Shown piece after piece: positions 34,908-44,929 of a DNA stretch of 64,000 nucleotides. The stretch is from contig JACGWO010000006.1 of assembly GCA_034509735.1 (NCBI GenBank), forward strand, positions 11,051,001-11,115,000, given 5' to 3'. Both the position numbers and the translations under genes were made by a program. Each line of letters starts with the position of its first letter. Position 1 is the stretch's first letter. Under the pieces are notes generated by a model that was not told where the DNA came from, did not search any database, and was given only the letters and a program-made list of their open reading frames with translations. The stretch is from Sesamum alatum. Its lineage: Eukaryota; Streptophyta; Magnoliopsida; Lamiales; Pedaliaceae.

Positions 34908-35700
34908 AATCATACAGGCTAGATCAGTCTTAGGTCTTGTGGGAATAGTGTTTGCCGCATGTGAGAAGGAGCCCTTATCCAGCACATAGAGCCTCCCTAC
35001 TTTCCTTCCTACTGCCACCACCTGCCTAGTCAAAAGGTCCTGCATGATACACTCATGTTGTGTAAATATGAACCTTAACGAGCCATCAATGCATAGTCTA
35101 TTTACAGATAGAAGGTTGTATTTAAATGTAGGAACATGCAAAACATGCTTGATTCTAAGTAAATAAGACAATTATATTTCTCCTGCCAGGTTTATTTTCT
35201 TTGATGCTCATCAGGTAACCTCACACAGGCATGTGGGATAAGAGGCATTAATCTCATAAAGGAGTTAAAATTATAACACATATGGGAGGATACCCCACTT
35301 TCAATTATCCAAAAGTCAGTAGAAAACATGTTTTTAACAGCGTAGGAGAGAGAATTACCTGCAAACTCATCACATTCCACAAAATTGGAAGCTGCCTGAT
35401 CACCACCACCTTGAATTTGCAGCACCCTCCTAAGCTCTTCTCTGGTCAACTCTGAGATATTGGTTTGATACTCAGGCAGTGGTGTTCCTCCTTGGTTGCT
35501 GCCATTTTCAACCTCATGTTCGACATTGAAAGCCCTTGCTCCTGCAGGCCTCCCATTCCTCCTTTGTTGGTCCATCAAATTTTTGTACCGGTCTGGATAG
35601 CCTGTCAATTTAAAATAGGTCTCCCTTGTATGCCCCGATTTATTGCAATTGTCGTAGTGTAATTGCCTCTGGTCTCTCTTCCTTGGAGCAGTCTGTTCAA
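34908..35700 (-). pseudogene. Retrofit-like zinc knuckle, protease and pre-integrase, part 1
   Basis: From 35700: a zinc knuckle reading YDNCNKSGHTRETY, where the first and last expected Cys are Tyr (TGC to TAC); KLTGYPDRYK; protease FWIIESGVSSHMC, where the catalytic Asp of WIIDSGAS is Glu; then IKHVLHVPTFKYNLLSVNRL and LLTRQVVAVGRKVGRLYVL. A frameshift near 35185 separates two frames. Loss of both catalytic and zinc residues shows it is long dead. Confidence 0.85.
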
Positions 35701-35749
35701 ATGATCAGCCTACTCTTGTCCCCAAACCTTGCAGTCATGGCTCCCTCTT

Positions 35750-36439
35750 GGAAGCCTTCAAAAGTCCTAGAGTGTATCTCCATCTATTTTTCCACCCTCA
35801 AGAACATGGAGCAGACCTTCCCAATAGTGGGAAGCGGGTCCATGTACAAGATCTAATTGCGCACATGGTCATACACCTCATTAAGGCCCATCATAAACTG
35901 CATTAGTTGATTCGAAAACTCTTGATCCGCCAGGGCCTAGCACCACAGCTGCAGGGAGGCAAAGGATTGAGACTAGAGAGCTCATCCCATAGTTTCTTCA
36001 TCTTAGTGTAATAGGCCGCAATTGTCGAATCCCCTTGTGTCATAGAGGCTATGTCCCTCTGGATCTGATATAGTACGGGACCGTTGCTTTCCCCAAATCT
36101 TGATTTGAGTTCCAGCCACAATTCTCTGGTGGACGTGGTGTACATGAAGGCTTCAACAATCTCCTTAGTTATTGAGTTTAAAATCCAGGAGACTACCATG
36201 CAGTTTGTCCTCTGCTATTGTTCAATCTCTTCCTTCTCTCCCGTTGGTTTTGGGTAAGAACCATCTATGAAGCCAAGTTTCGGTTTGGTCCCTAAAGCCA
36301 ATTTCTTGCATCCATCCATGGGTGCAGAGACAAGGCTCATCCCAGGGTGATCCCAACCCTGCAGTTTCAAAGTTTCTGAAATGATCAAAGGTTTGTGCTC
36401 TATAGCTCCGGCACCCTCTCCGCCATTCTTGGCCGCCAT
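35750..36439 (-). pseudogene. Retrofit-like copia gag
   Basis: N-terminal part 36439-36215 (LKLQGWDHPGMSLVSAPMDG, LGFIDGS) ends in a stop, then 36199-35903 continues (SWILNSITKEIVEAFMY, LWLELKSRFGESNGP, YYTKMKKLWDELSSL, CSCGA). A frameshift follows and the last block (near 35900-35760) reads QLMQFMMGLNEVYDHV and RTFEGFQEGAM. It is a capsid-like gag with a UBN2-type domain, broken by two stops and at least one shift. Confidence 0.85.
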
Positions 36440-36587
36440 AGTAATTCTCTAGAAATGGAAAGACTAACGACTCAATGAATATCAAGAAAAACAACCACTC
36501 AATCAACACCAAGAAAACCTTCTAACATATAAGAAAAACGTAACTAAGAGAAAAAAAGAAGCAAGATCAGAGACCATCAACAGATGT

Positions 36588-36598
36588 CTCTGATACCA
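36588..36598 (-). promoter_or_regulatory. Primer binding site, Retrofit-like element
   Basis: On the minus strand TGGTATCAGAG followed by ACATC, directly next to the LTR start at 36599. Confidence 0.8.
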
Positions 36599-36905
36599 TG
36601 CTCGATAACTAGAGAATTGCCAGCGAAAGCCATTGAAGAAATTTAAAACTTCTTGACTGTGTATTGAAAAGAATTTTTAAGTGAATGTTCATTTGTACAA
36701 GCATTCATTCGTACAAGCATTCCCTTAAATAGAGCTGAGAAGCAATCAGAAAACTAACCTACAAACTGCAAGAAGCTAACTAATCTCTCCTATTGATCTA
36801 ACTAAATAACCGTCGGACAATAACTGAAACTTGGAAAGGAACGGATGAAGCGTGATTCCACTAATAGAAACGCGTTACATTGTGGGCACTTCTATCCGCC
36901 TTAAC
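36599..36905 (-). repeat. 5' LTR of the Retrofit-like element
   Basis: Starts TGCTCGATAACTAG next to the primer site. Short LTR of about 300 bp; the outer end is approximate because no second copy exists here. A minus-strand TATA-like sequence (atttaaggg region) is not convincing. Confidence 0.6.
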
Positions 36906-36974
36906 TGAAATAGGTTGGAACCAGGTGTGGGTTCGATCCTCACAAGTCGTGGGCTTCTTTCTATGATAATCTCA

Positions 36975-37270
36975 ACAATCACAATTGGAACGGTTGTTTC
37001 AGCTGTGTTTGTAACATCTAGTCCTTTTTTTGTAACGGTGTTTGTAGCTTTTATTGTAATGTGTTGTTACCACAATTGTAACGGCCTTCGTGACACCTCT
37101 TGTGCATGTTTGTTATGGACTTGGAATAGTTTTTCAAGCATCTTTTGTACCTCTATTTGAAACGGTTATTTAAATAGTGTCGTACCATTTCTTGTAACTT
37201 CGTACATTCGGTGTTTGTAACGGCTGTGTGGTTCTACATACGTCTTTTGTGACGGCTTTTGGAATTTGCC
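36975..37270. repeat. Subterminal repeat region of CACTA element 1
   Basis: Degenerate copies of (g/t)gtaacggt and ggaacggtt spaced about 30-60 bp. Such subterminal repeats bind the CACTA transposase. Less conserved than in CACTA element 2. Confidence 0.65.
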
Positions 37271-37555
37271 CAGGTTGTGTGATGGTGAGATCTATTCCCA
37301 GAACCCATGCTGAAGCCATTACAAAATCTAATTTATTTTTTTCATTTAGTATAATATTACTTTAATTTGTTTTATATTAGTATAATATTAATTTTTATAA
37401 TTTATTGTTAAATTTTATGAGTATAAAAATTTATATAAATTATCTAGCAAGAAGAAGTAACAATATAAATAAAAAAATTTAAATAGTATTTACAAAATTG
37501 TTTGAAAATATAAATACAAAATTTGAAAAAAAAATAGAAACCACAAAACTCGACC

Positions 37556-39051
37556 CTAATCTAGACCCGCATCGAGCTCTCCATCTTCTGCCTCATAGTC
37601 GTGCGCCGGGGGATCGGTTGGATCTTGGGGTGGTGGGGTCGGTGGAGGCTCGGATCTGTTGGTTGTTAGATGCAGGACGATCTCCTCGAGGTTCGGGCAT
37701 TGCTCTTATGGTGGTCGGGACGGTAGAGCAGATGATGAGCTCGACTGCGATGGTTCAGCAATCGAGTGGTGGGCCTCGGAGCCGAGGCCAAATACCCGAC
37801 CCCTCTTTCGGCCGTCTGTTGTCGCCATCCGCAACTGCTGCTTGGTCATGGCTATTAAACCTTGAGAAGAGGATGGAGGATCTTGCTGATCATTTGGTGG
37901 CTCGGTTTTGTTGTTCCTCCACCATCATCTCGAACGCCTCCTGCGAATGGAATACTTGAATCAATACAAAAAAATAAAATAAAATTATAATATAAATTGG
38001 AAAAGAAATTGAAAATGTACTTACCGCCACCTGCGTCGCCCTCAGGCCACTCCATTGCCCGTCCTCCTTTATCTTATACACCTTGGAGAACAACTCCATC
38101 TTCGTGACTGGGTGATAGAGTTGTCTCTTGTCAAAGACAAATTTAAACAATTAATAAATGCATTAAAAACAAAAGGTCAAACAATTTAAAAGATACTTAC
38201 CATCTTCTTCTTGTGGTGGCTAACGGACGACGAGCCCCCTCAGTAGACGGTCGCTGCTGCGGTCAGGTTGGCTGCCCGATTGGCCTTATTCTTGGCTGAC
38301 ATGTCCTTGAAGTCTGGGCTGTCCCAGTACTCCAACAGTTGTCTCCAAATTTGCTCGGCCAGCCAAAGTGGTCGGGACAACTGAGCCCGAGCGTCCGAGA
38401 ACAGCTTCCACAGGAATCGATCGACCTGCCACTGGACTACCTTGTACATGGACTCATCCTCGCAATCCCACCAATAAGTAAACTGCAGATTGACATAGTA
38501 AAAAAAAATCATTAGTAATCGATAAGATTGACATTTGAAGACGTAATTAAATATTTGGATAAATCTCAATTACCTTAAGGTTATCAATCCAAAACAGGAG
38601 GTGCTCCTGCGGAATTTTCTTTATGCATCCCCTAGGATGAGGATAAGTGGTTGCGCGTCGTCGCATTGATGACATTGTGGAAATCTTGTTCTAACATGAA
38701 AAATAGTTACAAATTAAAATTGGATAAAATGAAATGAAAATAATTTAATACAATTTTTGTATTAAATTACCTCGCATTGTGGAGGCTGATGTAGTGACGT
38801 GCAGACAGTGGTGGTACTGGAGGCGCTGGTGGATATGGTAAATCTCATGGTCGAGGAGCGGGGGCCCGAGACTGACGGCCCCCAGGGCCTGTGAACTGCC
38901 CCGGAGTAGCCGGGTCGACTGGCGGGGCCTGTGGCTGAGGAGGCTCTGTTGGTGGTGAGAGTGCAGTCGCATGAACGACGGGAGCAGGAGTAGTCTGGCC
39001 TCGACCGCGGCCACGACCACGTTCGCGAGGGGCTGGAGCACCGATCGTCAT
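37556..39051 (-). pseudogene. CACTA transposase-like gene (Ptta/En/Spm family), five exons, two nonsense changes
   Basis: Exons inferred from GT-AG sites and from the sister gene in CACTA element 2: 39051-38771 (MTIGAPAPRERGRGRGRG, Pro-rich), 38690-38574 (TTYPHPRGCIKKIPQEHLLFW), 38482-38201 (FTYWWDCEDESMYKVV, LWLAEQIWRQLLEYW, KNKANRAAN), about 38126-38025 (MELFSKVYKIKEDG) and 37940-37556 (EAFEMMVEEQQ, then GRVFGLGSEA). This is the plant transposase family (Transposase_24-like) carried by CACTA elements. In-frame TGA stops at 38845-38847 and just before GGSSSV in exon 3 fit CGA-to-TGA changes at methylated CpG. A frameshift also breaks the last exon after NRATK. Presumed DNA-binding partner in transposition; not functional here. 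Confidence 0.82.
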
Positions 39052-39237
39052 TATCCTAGATAGACAACTATAATATTTTATATATATACATATATATTAG
39101 TATAATATTTTATAAAATCTATTATAATAATAGTTTTTTGTATAATAAATTTAAACTTATTATAAGCTATTAAAAACTATATTATAATATTAATATGCCT
39201 TTTAATATAATATAAATTTTGATATTTTATTATTTTT

Positions 39238-39508
39238 CCTAAAATTTGTACTAAATCGCAACAAGTTTCCTAAAATTCTTACTAAATCCCAACAAGTTTC
39301 TTAAAATTTGTACTAAATCGCTATTATTTTTCCTAAAATTTGTAGTAAATCGCAACAAGTGTTCTAAAATTCATACTAAATCCCAACAAGTTTCCTAAAA
39401 TTTGTACTAGATAGCTATTATTTTTTCTAAAATTTTTAGTAAATCAACAAGTATTCTAAAATTCATACTAAATCCCAACAAGTTTCCTAAAATTTTGTAC
39501 TAAATTAC
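39238..39508 (+). repeat. Higher-order tandem repeat: ~31-bp monomers in ~93-bp triplets
   Basis: Nine diverged copies of a monomer like cctaaaatttgtactaaatc plus an 11-base tail. Tails alternate gcaacaagttt, ccaacaagttt, gctattatttt through three rounds, so the array is three ~93-bp repeats, each of three monomers. It lies in the 5' part of the CACTA transcription unit, between promoter and coding exon 1. Confidence 0.85.
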
Positions 39509-40285
39509 AGAAATTTCCATTAATTTACGGAAAATTACATAATTTTCCAAAAAATTATGAAACTTTCCATAAATTTACAAAAAAAATTCCAAATTTACAG
39601 AAAAATTTTCAGAAATTATTCTGAAATTTAGATAAATTTACAGAATTTTTTTTTCCATAAATTATAAAATATTAGCAGAAATTACAAAAATTTAAAGAAT
39701 TTTTTCCAGAAATTACACAAAAATTTCAGAAATTACCGAAAAAAATTCAGAATTATGGAAACATTTTCAGAGATTCCAATTTTTTGTTCCAGAAAATACA
39801 CAAAATTTTTAACACAATTACAAAAAAAAAATTCTGAAATTACCGAAAATTTTATAGAAATTAAAAAAATTTAAAAAATTAGAAAAAAATTCAGTTTTAG
39901 TTTTAAAAAAATTCTAAAAAGTTTCTACAATTTTCAGCAAAAAAATCTCGTAAATTAACAGAAACATTTGCATAATTACAAAAATTATCAGAAGATTACA
40001 CAATTAATAGAAATTAACACAATTTAACATAAAATTACACAATTAACAGAAATAAACACAAATTAATAGAAAATTACACAATTAACAGAAATTCCACATT
40101 ACAAAAATTAAGAGAAAATTACAAAATTTACAGAAATTACAGAAATTACAGAAATTTATAGAAAATTACATAAATTAGACAAAAATTTCAGAAATTAACA
40201 CAATTACAGAAAATTACATGAATTACATAAATTAAGAAATTTACAGAAAAATCCACATTTAGAAGAAACCCACATTTCTTTTAAA
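39509..40285. other. AT-rich low-complexity stretch, drifting ttacagaaa motif
   Basis: About 780 bp dominated by variants of aattacagaaatt. No ORF. Probably 5' non-coding or intron sequence of the CACTA gene, grown by slippage. Confidence 0.6.
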
Positions 40286-40429
40286 ATTTTAGAAAAAAGG
40301 AAAAAAAAATACTAACGGTTGGACGGAGGAGGTGGAGACGCAGTAGCTATCGGAGGGCCGTTCGCAGGGACAGTGGAGGAGCAATGGCCGTTCGTAGTGA
40401 CGGTGGAGGAGCGGTGGCGTTTGACGGGT

Positions 40430-40524
40430 GGCGGAAGGAGGAGAGGAGAGATATACAGAGAGAGAGACGCAGAGTGAAAGAGACGAAGAGAGCGAGAAAG
40501 TTTCTGCCAAGTATTGTATTTATA
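40430..40524 (-). promoter_or_regulatory. Probable promoter of the CACTA 1 transposase-like gene
   Basis: On the minus strand TATAAATA (40517-40524) is followed by a CT-rich leader (ctctttc, ctctctctctgtatatctctcc), a common plant TATA plus pyrimidine-rich 5' UTR layout. It lies 1.4 kb upstream of the coding start at 39051. Confidence 0.55.
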
Positions 40525-40548
40525 CCAAAACTTTGGAATGGCTTTCTA

Positions 40549-41400
40549 CTAACTTATGCATTGTCCAACATGCATCATGTTGCATGCCTTCTTCCTCACG
40601 GCCTCCGTTGCAGGAAACTTATTCTCCCATATGAGCATTCTTTTCTTTTCAAATAAACTTTCTGCAAACTCAGTGCTTTTTCCTGTCATGAAATTTAACA
40701 GGAATGATCTATTTAATTGATTTGAAAATATTTTAAATAGATACTTGACTTTGTCCATCTCAGTGAGACAGGCCCAGAACCCCTAAGTTCTTCTGGTAGA
40801 TATGTCATCTTCACTAAGGGAAGATACCAGGGGAGCTTCTCCTGTGGTAGCCTTGACTCTATTAAATGCAACCATGTCGGGTCTTTCTAACTTGATCAAA
40901 TGAAATGCTAGATGAGACCCTTTTCCTGTGATTTATGGAGCTATTGAAATGAACTTAACCTCCAAAATGTCTCCTCGTTTGAGGTGGAGATTGTTCTGCC
41001 ATGCGTCATAAACCGCCCCACTAATCCGTTCCGGAAGTTTTGAGATTTCAGAAAATCCAGGTGACATAATATGAACTAAAGTGAGGGCTCCAAGTCATAC
41101 CATTGTCGTACATCTTTTGGGTTAGACCCTTCGAGCATCCAGATCTTGTTATATTTCTCAGATGTGTCTACGATGGTCTTGCTTGGATTGATGCCTTTTC
41201 TGAAAATAAGTTTTTCCCATGATCTCTGGTAGCCCTGCCAAGTAGAAATAGAAGATAAAGATTCATTAGTATTAACCTTAGAAGTGCCTGTCATCGGCCT
41301 AAGGTTAATCTCTTCCTCTTTTACCCTAAAGGCACTGGGTTAACTTGAATTATCAAGAGTTTGCACTTCCTGTAACTCAACTTTTGCCTTTTCACCAGAG
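40549..41400 (-). pseudogene. Unidentified ORF remnant downstream of pararetroviral pol
   Basis: Segments 41294-41076 (WQGYQRSWEKLIFRKG) and 40758-40549 (YLFKIFSNQLNRSF, KFPATEAVRKKACN) with readable sequence between them (ISGAVYDAWQNNLHLKRGD) look like one diverged protein on the same strand as pol. I do not recognise a domain. A second ORF after pol is known in florendoviruses, which makes that a candidate, no more. Confidence 0.4.
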
Positions 41401-41719
41401 TCTGGCGATGGTCTTGTGCAAGTAGTACTTGAATCTGCCACCCTGTTCTCTAATTGCAGGTTTGAGCCCTGCACTCTCAATTCCCGGGGCTATCACTAAA
41501 AATGATGCCTTTCGAATTGGTTCTAGTAGATCATTCCATAATGAGCCTGCGGCCAGTTTGGTACTCCTGATGGCGATCTGGACCGTGTCAAGATTAGCTT
41601 GTTGGACTTGGCCAGCTATTTGGGCTTTGACCGTCAGCTATCCACTCTTATCAATTTCCTCAAGGTTCTCCCTAAAGGTGCCTGAGTCTTATAATGACGG
41701 AGTCTGCTTCAGATGCCTC

Positions 41720-42270
41720 CATCTCTCGTCAAGAAATCTGCAAGAACATTTTCGTGAGATTTGATTATGGCAATATTATAATAAATAATATTGGCATTCT
41801 GCTTGCCATCTAATAATACGTGCTTTCTCAATTTTTGATTCAAGTTTATTTTTTAAGAAAGCTTTAACATTCGTATTATCAACTTTCAACGTAGATTCTT
41901 TAGCCAGTAAAAATAAAGGCCGCTTCTTGAAAACCTTCAAAACCGCAAAGAATTCTTTCTCATTTATATGCCATAGTTTGGCTTGTTGCTCAGTGAACAA
42001 CCCTCATGTGTATCTACATGGTTCTTCACTAGTAGTTGTCTTTCTCATGAGCACTGCTACCCATCTGTAATCATTGGCATCCGTATAGATTACTAACTCA
42101 TCTTCGTCTTGTGGGATTGCAAGCTTGTTTTAACTCACGAACCCTTTGCGTATGAATTTCCTTCCATTTCCACTTTGAACTTTCTGTTTCTTTCAAAAGT
42201 GGTTGGAAATCCTTTCTGTATTTCGCAAGATCCTTGATAGAGATTCCTGCAAAATTGACAACTCGCAAGA
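41720..42270 (-). pseudogene. Caulimovirid-like RNase H and pol end, broken
   Basis: Reads AGISIKDLAKYRKDFQPLL, then stops, then 42000-41776 with HINEKEFFAVLKVF and VKAFLKNKLESK, RIIRWQAE, ending near 41720 in ENVLADFLTR. The order and motifs fit the RNase H domain that follows the reverse transcriptase in plant pararetroviruses. Stops occur at several points between 42130 and 42000. Confidence 0.78.
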
Positions 42271-43000
42271 AGCTTTGAAGTTGCTTCTTATCTTTAAGAA
42301 TGTCAGGAAAATTGCGAATTTTCTATAAAATGTGTTCCTGCAACTCAATACTTGTTTCGTCAATAAGGATTCCTAGAAATTCAATTTTATTGACAGCTAT
42401 GATGGCTTTCTTTTCAGAAAGCACTAATCCCTCTTTATGGCATGCATCAAAAAATATTTCAAAATGTCTAATATGATCCTATTTATTTTTGGATGCAATC
42501 AAGATGTCGTCTATGTAGACAAACATAAACTCTAGATAGTTTTTGAAAAGATTATCCATCTTTCTTTGAAATATCTGGGGTGCATTGTCAAGTGCCATAG
42601 GAAGTACATTCTAGATATTTTTCCTTGTGATGTGGAAAATACAGTGTATTTCTTTGAATCAATTTTCATCTTAATCTGATAAAACCAAAATTTCCAATCG
42701 AACTTGGAAAACACTCTAGCACCTTTAATGCAATCAATTAAGTGTTCTCTACTTGCGATGTAATAACCATCAAATTCTAATATTCTATTAATACCTTGAT
42801 AGTTAATAGCTAACCTGGGTTTACCTCTATTTATCTCACCGTCGTTTCTTACCAGGAAACCAGGGCTACTATAGGCAGAAACTTCAGGCTCGATGAGTCT
42901 AAGATTGATTTGCTCTTTGTTGATCTCCTGCATATCTTTCTTATCCTCCATGTTCATTTGGATAGGTCCTTATATTAAGGTACCTTTAAAGCATTTATCC
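42270..43000 (-). pseudogene. Caulimovirid-like reverse transcriptase, broken
   Basis: First frame (42957-42532) keeps the fingers/palm motifs SPGFLVRNDGEI, KPRLAINYQGIN and VFSKFDWKFWFYQIK, where the usual SGFWQ is altered. The catalytic box FVYIDDILIAS lies at about 42480-42530 in another frame. The segment normally reading PFGL and NAPxxFQ is damaged. Several stops follow. It once copied viral RNA to DNA; as it stands it is inactive. Confidence 0.82.
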
Positions 43001-43013
43001 CTTGGTTCTTGTT

Positions 43014-44880
43014 AGTAACATATCCTGATGTTTCGTTTTATATTTTGTCATGTTTTAATCAAGAATGAGTATCTAGTTGGTTAGCATTAACGTCAATAAT
43101 GAAGATATGTGTCTCTTTGATTGTGCCACAACTCACACAGTACGTAAAGATAAAAGTACTTCTCTTATTTAGTAATGCAAGAAGCCAATGTTAGTACTAT
43201 ATCCGGTAGTGCAAAGATAATTGACGGCTCCAGAAGAGCTAATATATTTTTACCCGGTGGAACACAATTTTATATTAATGATGTACTTTATTCCACCAAG
43301 TCTCAAAAAGACTTTCTAAGCTTTAAGGATATCCGATGAAATAGATATCATATTGAGACAACAAATCAAGAGATATTGAGTATCTCTCTATCACAAGTGT
43401 GATCTTGGGGAAGAAATGCATATTGAAAAAATTTACTGACATTTTCTTCTAGTTTGTACTACGAATATATTAGTACAATTGAAACTCATGCTATCATAAA
43501 CCAGAAGTTTATGAATTATAATAAATTTGTTGTTTGGCATGACCTGTTGGGCCATCCCAAATCAATTATGATGCAAAAAATAATGAAGAGCCAACAGATT
43601 CTTCAATCCAGTGATTTCTCATGTGCTGCCTATTCTCGAGAAGAGTTAATTATTCGACCATCACCAAAAAGATAGAGAATGAATCCCTAACATTTCTGGA
43701 ATGTATACAAGGCAATATTTGTGGACCAATCCACCCACCATGTGGACCATTTCGATATTTCATGGTTTTTGATGCATCAACTAGATGGTCACATATGTCT
43801 TTGTTATCATCTCGCAACCTGGTGTTTGTGAGATTGCTTGCTTGATTACAAGCACATTTTCCTGATTATCCAATTAAGAAAATACGCCTTGATAATGCTG
43901 GAAGAATTCACTTTTCAAACTTTCAATGTATTGTATGTTTATTGGAATTGATGTTGAACATCCTGTAGCACATGTTCATACATAGAACGGTCTTGCAAAA
44001 TCATTCATTAAGCGTCTGCAATTAATTGCAAGACCATTGCATATGAGATCAAAACTTCCCATTTCTTGTTTGGGACATGCTATTTTGCATGCAATAGCAC
44101 TAATTCGCATTAGGCGAACAAGTTATCACAAATTCTCTTCCCTATAATTAGTTTTTGATTAAGAACCTAATATTTCCCATCTAAAAGTTTTTGGGTGCGC
44201 GGTATATGTTCCAATTGCTCCACCACAACGCACTAAGATGGGTCCTCAACGGAGATTTGAGTCTCCTTCCATAGTAAAGTATCTTGAACCATTGACATGA
44301 GACTTATTTACGGCTCAATTTGCCGATTGTCAATTTGTTGAATCACTTTTCCCAATATTAGGGAGAGAGAGTAAGCAGCTGGAAAATAAAATTAATTGGA
44401 ATGATTATCATTATCTCATCTTGATCCTCGTACTCGATAATGTGCACTGGAAGTTCAAAAGATAATTCATTTTCAAAGTCTAGCAAATCAACTGCCAGAT
44501 GCATTTACTGACCCAATAGGAGTAACTAAATCTCATGTTCCAACTGCTAATGCTCCGATAAAAATTGATGTCCCTATCGGACAAGTTAATGTTGCAAATG
44601 AGCCTAAAGCATGCCTGAAGCGAGGTAGGCCTATCAGTTCCAAAGATAAAAATCCTTGAAAAAGAAAAGGAGCTATGAATCAAGATGACCAAATCGAGGA
44701 TATAACTCCCGAAGAGTCTTCAGGCATAATTAATATGTCAGTTCCAGAAGAACTCAAGTACATGAGATTCATGAAAATCGAGAGATCTCTATAATTATGT
44801 CCTTAATGGAATATGTTGGAATCGGAATGAAGTCATCGTCGAAGATATTTTTGCATATAATGTAGCGCTGTAATAAATGA
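43014..44880 (+). pseudogene. Copia-B copy 1 protease and integrase, many frameshifts
   Basis: In order: protease tail (MQEANVSTISGSAK, FYINDVLYSTKSQK), pre-integrase (VVWHDLLGHPKSIMM), integrase core (GNICGPIHPPCGPFRYFMV with the first Asp replaced by Asn, IRLDNAG for the second Asp, LAKSFIKRLQLIARP near the Glu site, where AESFI is AKSFI), and the linker (FGCAVYVPIAPPQRTKMGP-like). At least six frame breaks. It is inactive. Confidence 0.8.
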
Positions 44881-44929
44881 TAATGAGGATCATGAACCAA
44901 AGTCTATTCAGGAATGTAGACAAAGAAAT

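Larger units (their letters stand above)
33503..36905 (-). mobile_element. Second-lineage Ty1/copia element (Retrofit/Ale-like), 3'-truncated
   Basis: On the minus strand: LTR (about 36905-36599), primer site, gag (36439-35750), zinc knuckle and protease (35700-35180), pre-integrase region and start of integrase core (35180-34908 and 33993-33503), split by a Mutator-like MITE. It ends after TCVHTPQ, before the catalytic Glu, at element 3. The gag with its LQGWDHPGMSLVSAPMDG opening and WDELSSL block fits the Retrofit/Ale type; lineage is inferred. Confidence 0.82.
36960..40560 (-). mobile_element. CACTA element 1 (Ptta/En/Spm type), ends not resolved
   Basis: Subterminal repeats around a ggaacgg-like word (36975-37270), a five-exon transposase-like pseudogene on the minus strand, tandem repeats, an AT-rich stretch and a promoter-like region. 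The gene and subterminal words match those of CACTA element 2 (61928-64000), whose CACTACAAAAA terminus is visible. Here I cannot find either CACTA end, so the limits are approximate and the element may be truncated. Confidence 0.75.
40549..43010 (-). mobile_element. Endogenous pararetrovirus fragment (Caulimoviridae-like)
   Basis: On the minus strand: reverse transcriptase (43000-42270), RNase H (42270-41720), pol end, then a separate downstream ORF region (41400-40549). Reverse transcriptase followed directly by RNase H with no integrase, and the caulimovirid style of both, separate it from the LTR elements. The movement and coat regions are absent. It is fragmentary with many stops and cannot replicate. 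Placement beside CACTA 1 and copia-B suggests old insertion, then rearrangement. Genus is uncertain; an extra ORF after pol would fit florendovirus-like elements. Confidence 0.72.

Noticed and set aside
36936..36955. ggttcgatcctc, resembling a tRNA/SINE B box
   Set aside because: No A box at the right distance upstream, no tRNA-like fold and no A-tail; I could not define a SINE.
39238..39508. CRISPR-like regular repeats
   Set aside because: Head-to-tail diverged monomers without unique spacers in plant DNA; a tandem repeat.
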